From the NCBI GenBank assembly GCA_015709575.1, contig CP054190.1, forward strand, positions 1,550,001 through 1,614,000: a stretch of 64,000 nt of DNA. The letters run 5' to 3'. This document shows positions 35,547 through 42,261 of this stretch, one piece after another. The position numbers and the translations under genes are program-made. Each line of letters starts with the position of its first letter. The first letter of the stretch is position 1. The notes under the pieces were generated by a model that was not told where the DNA came from, did no database searches, and saw only the letters and a list, made by a program, of their open reading frames with translations. The DNA is from Planctomycetia bacterium (GTDB lineage Bacteria > Planctomycetota > Phycisphaerae > UBA1845 > Fen-1342).

Positions 35547-36860
35547 ATGATCGAGTCCGGCACGGATCTTGCCCAGTTCTTTCAGATCGACAATCTATCG
35601 CCTGAACAGTTCGACGAATTCGCGGATCAGGCCTATGCGTCCGACGAAGCGCGGCGCAAGTTCGCGTCTACGACCGATGCCCAGCGGGGTTCCGGTGATC
35701 CGCTGCGCGTGGCGCTGGCGGATCTGATCCTCCAGAATTACTCCAAGGCGATCGAAGGCTTCGCCAAGTCGCCCGATAACCGCTTCCGGCGCTACTACGC
35801 CGGCCGCACGCTCGGCATGCTCGGTCGATACGCCGAAGCGGCCAAGGAGTTCGAGCGGGCCGCCGGCAAGGGCTGGGACGAGCTTTCCGCGGATATGCAG
35901 CGCGCCGTGATGCTGATGCGCGCGGGGGAGCTGTCCGACGCCGAGCAGCTGCTGAAGAAGCACGCCCGCGAGGGCCAGGACCGCGGCGCCTGGCAGTTTG
36001 CACAAGCCTGTCTGCACGAGGAGCGCCAGGAGTGGGATGCCGCCATTGATGCCTATGAGCGGGTTCTCACCATCGAGCCGGACCACGACGAGGCGATGTT
36101 CCGTTGCGCTCGCCTGTATGACCACCGTGGGCACGAGGAGCAGGCGATCGAGTTGTATCGCCGCCTGACCCTCCAGCCGCGCGCCGCCGTGAACGCGCTG
36201 CTGAACCTGGCGGTGATCTTCGAGGACGCCGGCCGCTACGACGACGCCGCCGAGTGCGTCGAGCGCGTGCTCACCGCATTTCCGAGTCACCGCCGCGCGC
36301 GTCTGTTCCAGAAGGACATCGACAGCAGCCGGCAGATGGTCATCGACGAGGTCGCGGACAAGCGCGCCGAGTCGCGCCACCGCCTGCTCGAGACGCCGGT
36401 CACGGACTTCGAACTGTCGGTCCGCGCCCGCAACTGCCTCAAGAAGATGCGGATCAATACGCTCGGCGAGCTGCTGCGACTCAGCGAGCCTGAGCTGCTG
36501 GCGTTCAAGAATTTCGGCGAAACCTCCCTGCAGGAGATCAAGGCCGTCCTGACGACCCGCGGCATGACGCTCGGCATGCGCGCCGAGGAGATCGACATCC
36601 AGGCGTTCGCCCAGGCACAAGCCCCGAAGCCGGCCCTCCCGGTCGGCAGCGAGGCGATCCTCTCCAAGCCTGTGTCCGAGCTGGACCTTTCCGTCCGCGC
36701 GCGGCGCTGCCTGCAACGCCTCAACGTCGTCACCGTCGGCGACCTGCTCCAGCACACCGAGGCCGAGCTGCTGGCGACCCGTAACTTCGGCATGACATCG
36801 CTCAATGAAATCCGCTCGCAGCTCGCCCAGATCGGGATGTCGCTGCAGGCCAAGCGCTAG
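35547..36860 (+). CDS. TPR protein with two RNA polymerase alpha-CTD-like domains
   Basis: The 437-residue protein has TPR-like helices over residues 50-255 and two copies of the RNA polymerase alpha C-terminal domain, about 281-345 and 371-435. Both keep the helix-hairpin-helix pattern of the DNA-binding alpha-CTD: ELSVRARNCLKK ... LGELLRLSEPELLAFKNFGETSLQEIK in the first, DLSVRARRCLQR ... FGMTSLNEIR in the second. The Arg equivalent to E. coli R265 and Cys equivalent to C269 are kept in both; the Asn equivalent to N268 is kept only in copy one. It cannot be the polymerase alpha subunit, as the N-terminal domain is absent. A role linking UP-element or activator binding to TPR partners is inferred. 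AGGAG lies nine bases before ATG 35547. Confidence 0.87.
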   Translation: MIESGTDLAQFFQIDNLSPEQFDEFADQAYASDEARRKFASTTDAQRGSGDPLRVALADLILQNYSKAIEGFAKSPDNRFRRYYAGRTLGMLGRYAEAAKEFERAAGKGWDELSADMQRAVMLMRAGELSDAEQLLKKHAREGQDRGAWQFAQACLHEERQEWDAAIDAYERVLTIEPDHDEAMFRCARLYDHRGHEEQAIELYRRLTLQPRAAVNALLNLAVIFEDAGRYDDAAECVERVLTAFPSHRRARLFQKDIDSSRQMVIDEVADKRAESRHRLLETPVTDFELSVRARNCLKKMRINTLGELLRLSEPELLAFKNFGETSLQEIKAVLTTRGMTLGMRAEEIDIQAFAQAQAPKPALPVGSEAILSKPVSELDLSVRARRCLQRLNVVTVGDLLQHTEAELLATRNFGMTSLNEIRSQLAQIGMSLQAKR

Positions 36861-36872
36861 GCGCTGCGCCGC

Positions 36873-38030
36873 GTGGGCGCCCTTCGATTTGAAGTCTCGC
36901 ACTCCTGCGGCCGCGCCCGCCGGGGGCGCTTGCACACTCCCCACGGCGTCGTTGATACGCCGGCGTTCATGCCGGTCGGAACGCTCGGCCCCGTGAAGGG
37001 CGTCACGCCCGATCAACTGGCCGCCACTGGCACGCAGATTCAACTCGCCAACACCTATCACCTGATGCTCCGCCCGGGTGAGCGCGTCGTCGCCGAGCTC
37101 GGCGGGCTGCAGCGCATGACCGGCTGGGGTCGGCCGATGCTCACCGACAGCGGCGGCTACCAGGTGTTCTCACTGGCGACGTTGCGGAAGATTTCTGACG
37201 AAGGCGTCGAGTTCCGCTCGCACGTTGATGGTGCGCTGGTGCACCTCACGCCGGAGCGATCCATCGAGATTCAGAACCACCTCGGCGCGGACATTCTCAT
37301 GCCGCTCGATGAATGCCCGGGGCTGCCGGCGGCGGACGAAGTCATCGCCGCCGCGGTCGATCGCACGATTCACTGGGCGCAGCGCTGCCGCGATGCGCAC
37401 ACCCGCAGCGATCAGGCGCTCTATGGCATCGTCCAGGGCGGCCTGAACCCGGCGCAGCGCCGCCGCTGTCTGGCGGCGCTGCTGCCCATGGGCTTCGACG
37501 GTTTTGCCATCGGCGGGCTGGCGGTAGGGGAGGCGCCGCCGGAAATGTGGCGACTGCTCGACGATTTCGCCGATGACTTGCCGGCCGATCGGCCGCGCTA
37601 CGTCATGGGCATTGGCACGCCGGCGGACCTGCTGCACGCCGTCGATGCGGGTGTGGATCAGTTCGATTGCGTACTCCCGACGCGAAACGGGCGAAAGGGC
37701 TACGCATTTACGTGGGATGGCGTGGTTCGGCTGCGGAATGCCGCCCACCGCTCGGATTCGTCCCCGATTGACGCCGGCTGCGCTTGTGTGTGTTGCCGGG
37801 GCTTTTCCCGCGGCTACCTGCGGCATTTGCTGTCTGTCGGCGAGGTGCTGGGCGGAATCCTGATCAGCCTGCATAATCTCCACTTTTATCAGGACTTCAC
37901 GCGCTCCATGCGCGAGGCCATTGAGCGCGGGCAGTGGCCCGCGTTTCGGGATAGGACGCTGGCGCGCGTCGCCGCCGTGTCCGCCGTTGATGCGGACGAG
38001 GCGAGCCATGCGTCGCCGATCGAGGAATAA
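36873..38030 (+). CDS. tgt: tRNA-guanine transglycosylase
   Basis: The 385-residue enzyme exchanges guanine-34 for a queuosine precursor in tRNA. It has PMLTDSGGYQVFS with the catalytic Asp, QCxx-type DECPGLPA, GGLAVGE, MGIGTPADLL, FDCVLPTRNGRKG with the nucleophile Asp region, and the Zn site CACVCC with a later His in LISLHNLHFYQ. The start GTG 36873 has no strong ribosome binding site. It is 12 bases after the alpha-CTD gene and is followed immediately by yajC, with the yajC ribosome binding site inside its stop region. A tgt-yajC link is a classic conserved pair. Confidence 0.96.
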   Translation: MGALRFEVSHSCGRARRGRLHTPHGVVDTPAFMPVGTLGPVKGVTPDQLAATGTQIQLANTYHLMLRPGERVVAELGGLQRMTGWGRPMLTDSGGYQVFSLATLRKISDEGVEFRSHVDGALVHLTPERSIEIQNHLGADILMPLDECPGLPAADEVIAAAVDRTIHWAQRCRDAHTRSDQALYGIVQGGLNPAQRRRCLAALLPMGFDGFAIGGLAVGEAPPEMWRLLDDFADDLPADRPRYVMGIGTPADLLHAVDAGVDQFDCVLPTRNGRKGYAFTWDGVVRLRNAAHRSDSSPIDAGCACVCCRGFSRGYLRHLLSVGEVLGGILISLHNLHFYQDFTRSMREAIERGQWPAFRDRTLARVAAVSAVDADEASHASPIEE

Positions 38031-38032
38031 TC

Positions 38033-38419
38033 ATGTTTGAATCGCTGCTGATGCTTGCTCAGGCTACGACCACCGCCCCCGCCGGCGGCCAGCCGCCTCC
38101 CGCCTCCGGCTGGGATGCGTTCTTTCGCTTCTATTTTCCGCTCCTGGCGATTTTCGCCGTCTTCTGGTGGATGATGTCGCGCGGGCAGCGCAAGGAGCGC
38201 GATAAGTATCAACAGATGCTGGCGTCGCTCAAGCGCGGCGATCGGGTGCTCACCATCGGCGGGATTCTCGGCACCGTCGTGGAGGTGCGGGACAACGAGG
38301 CCGTGCTGAAGATCGACGAGGCAACCAACGTGAAGATGCGGGTGGTGCGCTCCGCGATCAAGGACGTAATCCGCGACACGGCTTCCGCGACGACCGGGGT
38401 TGTGGCAGAGACGAAGTAG
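38033..38419 (+). CDS. yajC: Preprotein translocase subunit YajC
   Basis: The 128-residue protein has one N-terminal membrane helix (YFPLLAIFAVFWWMMS) and the YajC cytosolic domain LKRGDRVLTIGGILGTVVEVRDNEAVLKIDEATNVKMRV. It associates with SecDF in the Sec translocon. GAGGA overlaps the tgt stop and lies seven bases before ATG 38033, so it is in the tgt operon. secD and secF do not follow; the next gene is an unrelated membrane protein. Confidence 0.93.
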   Translation: MFESLLMLAQATTTAPAGGQPPPASGWDAFFRFYFPLLAIFAVFWWMMSRGQRKERDKYQQMLASLKRGDRVLTIGGILGTVVEVRDNEAVLKIDEATNVKMRVVRSAIKDVIRDTASATTGVVAETK

Positions 38420-38500
38420 CCGCCGGACGGGCGGAATCCGCGCCGCGATCCGTGTCCGCGGTGAATCCGCCGCCGGGAATGCGGGTACACCAAGGGCGCT

Positions 38501-38523
38501 GAGCAGCGCCGGCAGCGCTGCTC
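38501..38523. repeat. Perfect 9-bp palindrome between yajC and the next gene
   Basis: GAGCAGCGC (38501-38509), a five-base loop and the exact complement (38515-38523) form a strong hairpin in the 125-base gap after yajC. There is no T-run, so it is a poor intrinsic terminator; its TGAGCAG core is like the repeat at 27844 and 27890. Confidence 0.5.
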
Positions 38524-38544
38524 GAACGCAACGGAGTGCGTGCC

Positions 38545-39213
38545 ATGAAGCCGCTGCGCCTGATACTTGCAATCACCGCCGCGGCGGCGGTGTGCTATGT
38601 AGGGGTGATCTGGCTGGGGGATTGGGAGCTGCGGGCCGCCCGGCGCGAAATGGCGCGGCTGGAGAATGAGCGCCGCGACCTCTTGGATTTCATCGCCCGG
38701 TTGACCGAGACGCGCCGCGTGGCGCAGCTCACGATCGACGCCATGTCGGTCGAGGCGGATGGCCGCACGCTGACCGCGCTCACCTTTCTGGAGTTCGGCT
38801 CGGAGGGGCTGGCCGGCCGTCCGCAGCAGATCCGGGTGCACGGCTCGCGGGTCTACGTCGAGGCGGAGGTGATCAAGTTCGATCATGCCCGCGTCGGAGC
38901 GGCGGGAGAGCGCCGTGAAGTGAGCGCCGCCGTCTTTCGCCGAGTCTTCGGCGACCAGGCCGCCCCCAGTGCCGGTGCCGAGATTCGTCCGGAATCCCGT
39001 GCGCCGGTAATCGCGGCGGACGCGGCCCGCCAGGAGCGGCTTTGGCGGCGATTCCGGGAGTGGGTGGACGACCCCCAGCGTGCCGCGGCGGAAGGGGTGC
39101 GCGTGGCCCAGGTCGAGGCGCCAGCGCTCGACGCCCAGGTCGGGAGGGTGTTCGAGATTTCGCTCGATGCGGCGGGAGGACTGAACATCAGGCGGGTGGC
39201 CACCGCGCAATAA
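38545..39213 (+). CDS. Membrane-anchored coiled-coil protein of unknown function
   Basis: A 222-residue protein with an N-terminal membrane helix (LILAITAAAAVCYVGVIWL) followed by a short coiled coil (RREMARLENERRDLLDFIARL), then a mixed alpha/beta domain (TFLEFGSEGLAGRPQQIRVHGSRVYVEAEVIKF) that ends with a beta-rich segment. I do not recognise the family. GGAG lies eight bases before ATG 38545. The same orientation as yajC suggests possible co-transcription despite the hairpin between them. Confidence 0.65.
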   Translation: MKPLRLILAITAAAAVCYVGVIWLGDWELRAARREMARLENERRDLLDFIARLTETRRVAQLTIDAMSVEADGRTLTALTFLEFGSEGLAGRPQQIRVHGSRVYVEAEVIKFDHARVGAAGERREVSAAVFRRVFGDQAAPSAGAEIRPESRAPVIAADAARQERLWRRFREWVDDPQRAAAEGVRVAQVEAPALDAQVGRVFEISLDAAGGLNIRRVATAQ

Positions 39214-39638
39214 CGGCCGGACCGACGGCTCCGTGATTGCCCCCGGCGGAACGCACACAAATCACGGATTGCATTTGATTTGCGGCCGGTGGTGTCTACG
39301 ATCAGATTGGCGGCGCCCGCCGGGCGCCCCGCGATCCACGGGCGGTATGCTCGGCTGAGGCGTTTCCCCCCGGCGCCCACCGACTGCCGCCCAGTTTTTT
39401 GCGCCGGCCCCGCGTGCGTTTCCGGGTCTGTTTTCCGTCGAAGCGTGTCGATGTTCCGCCGCCGCGGCCGGCGTGCGGAGCATGCCGCGCTGCGTTCGCC
39501 GTTCGAGTCGTTTGCGGACGCTCCCGAACCCCCGTCCCGCCCGCTGTTGACCTATACTGCCGGTCCTGTTCGACCGTGATTCGGCTCGTTTCCGCCATGA
39601 ATCCGCGGAACATGGTCGGACCGTGAGGCAAGTCCGGA
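39214..39638. other. 425-base intergenic region before lpxD
   Basis: No convincing gene. A possible promoter is TTGATT (39275-39280), 16 bases, TACGAT (39297-39302); TATACT at 39553-39558 is an alternative -10, without a good -35, 80 bases before the lpxD start. Confidence 0.3.
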
Positions 39639-40769
39639 ATGCAGAAATCGCTCGCCGAGCTGTGTGACATCCTGCGTCGATTCGGCATGAAGCCGGTCAT
39701 CCGGGGGGATGAGCGTTGCGAAATCCGCGGAATCGCGACATTGGAGGAGGCTCAGCCTCAGGAACTGTCATTCCTGAGCAATCCGCGTTACGAGAAGCTG
39801 CTGGGAACCACGCAGGCATCGGCCGTCGTCTGCAAACCGGATTTGACCGCCCCCGCATCGTTGCACCTGCTCTGCGTCGATGATCCCTACGCCGCCATCA
39901 CGATCCTGATCGTGGAGTGCCTCGGATATCGGAAGCACCGGCTGCCGGCCGACGCGCGAGTCTGCACGCAGGACGGGATCGGGCTTCCGGGAGCGCCGGC
40001 GGTAGTCGCGGCCAGCGCTCGGATCGGGCGAAACCCGACGATTTACCCGAACGTGGTCATCGATGAAGGGGTTGAGATCGGCGACGACGTGGTGATCTAT
40101 CCGGGTGTCTACGTCGGGCCGCGCTGCCGCCTGGGAAATGGCGTCATCCTGTTCCCGAACGTCACGATCTACGACGACACGAAGATCGGCAACCGCGTCA
40201 CGATCCATGCAGGGAGTGTGATCGGAGAGGACGGCCTCGGCTATGCGCCGTTCCAGGGACGCTGGGCGAAGATTCCACAGGTGGGCAGCGTGGAGCTGGC
40301 AGACGACGTGGAGATCGGTGCGAACTGCACGATTGACCGGGCCACGCTCGGCAGCACCCGGATCGGCGCAGGCACGAAGTTCAGCAACCTGATCGCGATC
40401 GGACACGGCACCCACATCGGCGAGCACTGCATGTTCGTCGCACAGGTGGGGCTGGCGGGTTCGGTGGAGGTGGGGAACCGGGTGACGATGGCGGGGCAGG
40501 CGGGTGTCGTCGGGCACATTCGCATCGGCGACGGGGCGACGATCGGCGCGAAGGCGGGCGTGACGAACAGCGTTCCGGACGGGGAGACCTATCTGGGCCA
40601 GCCGGCGATTCCGGTGCGCGACATGAAGCGCCAGGTGGCGCACGTCATGCGCCTGCCGGCGCTCAACGAGGCGGTTCGCACCATGGAAAAGAAGCTCGCG
40701 CGGTTGGAGGAACTGGAGCGGCGGCTGGCGGAGCTGGAGGCGCGCGCAGCGCAGGCGGACGGGGGCTGA
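39639..40769 (+). CDS. lpxD: UDP-3-O-acylglucosamine N-acyltransferase
   Basis: The 376-residue enzyme adds the N-linked acyl chain in lipid A synthesis. An N-terminal uridine-binding domain (residues 1-110, with LEEAQPQELSFLSNPRY) is followed by a left-handed beta helix of hexapeptide repeats (IGRNPTIYPNVVIDEGVEIG and on), the catalytic His in LIAIGHGTHIGEHC, GQAGVVGHIRIGDGATIGAKAGV and a C-terminal coiled coil ending in an Ala/Glu helix, which fits LpxD trimers. Its presence implies lipid A, hence an outer membrane. No other lpx gene is adjacent. Confidence 0.94.
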   Translation: MQKSLAELCDILRRFGMKPVIRGDERCEIRGIATLEEAQPQELSFLSNPRYEKLLGTTQASAVVCKPDLTAPASLHLLCVDDPYAAITILIVECLGYRKHRLPADARVCTQDGIGLPGAPAVVAASARIGRNPTIYPNVVIDEGVEIGDDVVIYPGVYVGPRCRLGNGVILFPNVTIYDDTKIGNRVTIHAGSVIGEDGLGYAPFQGRWAKIPQVGSVELADDVEIGANCTIDRATLGSTRIGAGTKFSNLIAIGHGTHIGEHCMFVAQVGLAGSVEVGNRVTMAGQAGVVGHIRIGDGATIGAKAGVTNSVPDGETYLGQPAIPVRDMKRQVAHVMRLPALNEAVRTMEKKLARLEELERRLAELEARAAQADGG

Positions 40770-40966
40770 GCGAGAGCGCAGCGCGGTTGATCCGATGCGG
40801 TCGATTGGGGGCGAATCTCACACACGACGTCGGGCGCGTGCACTGTTCCGGTGCGACAGCCAGACGCGGGGTCGTTTGAACGAGTAACAGGGCGACGCGT
40901 GGTCGTGTCGCGGTCGTGTGCTCGTGCGCTTATCATCCCCGCGCGCGTAACGGGAGATTGAGCTGC

Positions 40967-41983
40967 ATGCAGCAGGTGCGCAGCGTAGACCGCCTCGACC
41001 GTCCCACCGGCGAGTTCGTCCAGACGAACGTGCTGTCCCTGCGCGCGGACCTCACCGTCGCGGGGGCGCTGGAACAGCTCCGGCGGATGAACATCGGCGA
41101 GCGGGTGGTCTACTTCTATGTCACCGACGAGGAGGGCCGGCTGCGCGGCGTGCTGCCGACACGGCGGCTGCTGATGAGCGACGCCAACGCGCCGCTGCGC
41201 GACATCATGCAAACGCGCGTCGTTCGCGTGCGGGCCGATGCGCCGCTGCTCGTGGCCTGCGAGCTGTTCGTGATGCACCGGCTTCTTGCGATTCCGGTGG
41301 TCGATGACGACGAGCGCCTGCTCGGAGCGATCGAGATCCGCGTCTTCGCCGACGAGTTGCTCGACCTTTCCGAGCGCCAGGCCGCCGACGACGTGTTTCA
41401 GCTCATCGGCGTGCGAATCGCCGAGTCGCGAGGCGGCAAGCCGTCGCCGTTGCGCGACTATCGCGCCCGATTTCCATGGCTGCTTTGCAATATCGGCGGC
41501 GGGATTCTCTGTGCGTTGCTGGCCGGCCGCTACGAGGCGTTTCTCGACAGCGTCATCGTGCTGGCGCTGTTTATCCCGGTGGTGCTCGCGCTGGCGGAGA
41601 GCGTCAGCATGCAGGCCATGACGCTGGCGCTGCAGGCGATGCACTCGAAGCGCGTGGATTCGCGGTTTCTGATGGCAGCGCTGGTGCGGGAAATGCTGAC
41701 CGCCGGGCTGCTCGGCGCCTCGTGCGGGGCGATTGTCGGGGTGATCGCCTGGGTGTGGAAGAGTCAGCCGGTGGTCGCCTTGGCGATCGGCGGCAGCATT
41801 GCGCTGTCGGTCGTGACGGCGTGCATGCTGGGGGTGCTGCTACCGACGGTCGTGCGCGTGCTGCGCGGTGATCCGCGAATTGCAGCGGGGCCGATGGTGC
41901 TCGCGGCGGCGGACGTGCTGACGTTGCTCCTGTATTTCTCACTCTCGGGCGCGCTGCTCACGTCGCCGAGCGCGGCGGCCTGA
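40967..41983 (+). CDS. Short MgtE-like magnesium transporter (CBS plus membrane domain)
   Basis: The 338-residue product has two CBS domains (residues about 20-135, with NIGERVVYFYVTDEEGRLRGVLPTRRLL and LLAIPVVDDDERLLGAIEIR) and an MgtE-type membrane domain of five helices. It lacks the N-terminal helical MgtE_N domain (typical MgtE is about 450 residues). The TM5 motif GDPRIAAGPMVLAAADVLTLLLYF keeps the Asp that lines the pore in T. thermophilus MgtE, but the usual GGNxG motif of TM2 is replaced (LALAESVSMQAMTL). Mg uptake is likely but gating may differ. GGGAG lies ten bases before ATG 40967; 196 bases upstream show no M-box that I can recognise. Confidence 0.83.
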   Translation: MQQVRSVDRLDRPTGEFVQTNVLSLRADLTVAGALEQLRRMNIGERVVYFYVTDEEGRLRGVLPTRRLLMSDANAPLRDIMQTRVVRVRADAPLLVACELFVMHRLLAIPVVDDDERLLGAIEIRVFADELLDLSERQAADDVFQLIGVRIAESRGGKPSPLRDYRARFPWLLCNIGGGILCALLAGRYEAFLDSVIVLALFIPVVLALAESVSMQAMTLALQAMHSKRVDSRFLMAALVREMLTAGLLGASCGAIVGVIAWVWKSQPVVALAIGGSIALSVVTACMLGVLLPTVVRVLRGDPRIAAGPMVLAAADVLTLLLYFSLSGALLTSPSAAA

Positions 41984-42261
41984 TGGCGCAGGTGCGGCAG
42001 GTGCGCGTCACACCCGATTGCGCCGAAGGCTGTCGCGGCCCGTCGAGGGAGAGCTTTGCACCGCATCCTTGCGCGATGTCGCGCGTCCAAGCGCGTGGTG
42101 ACGCATCCGAGCGCGTAATCGCGCATCACAGCTTGTAGTGGCCGGTCGTTGGCGGCGGGTGGCGCGCACTCGACGTGCGCCGTGTGTGAGCGCTTATCCT
42201 CGTCTTGGCGGCCATTTCGTAGCGTGGAAAAACGCCACCAGACCTGCGGCGTATACTCCCG

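Noticed and set aside
40770..40966. Possible M-box before the MgtE-like gene
   Set aside because: Only GC-rich sequence with repeated GTCGTG words and no conserved M-box pattern that I can see.
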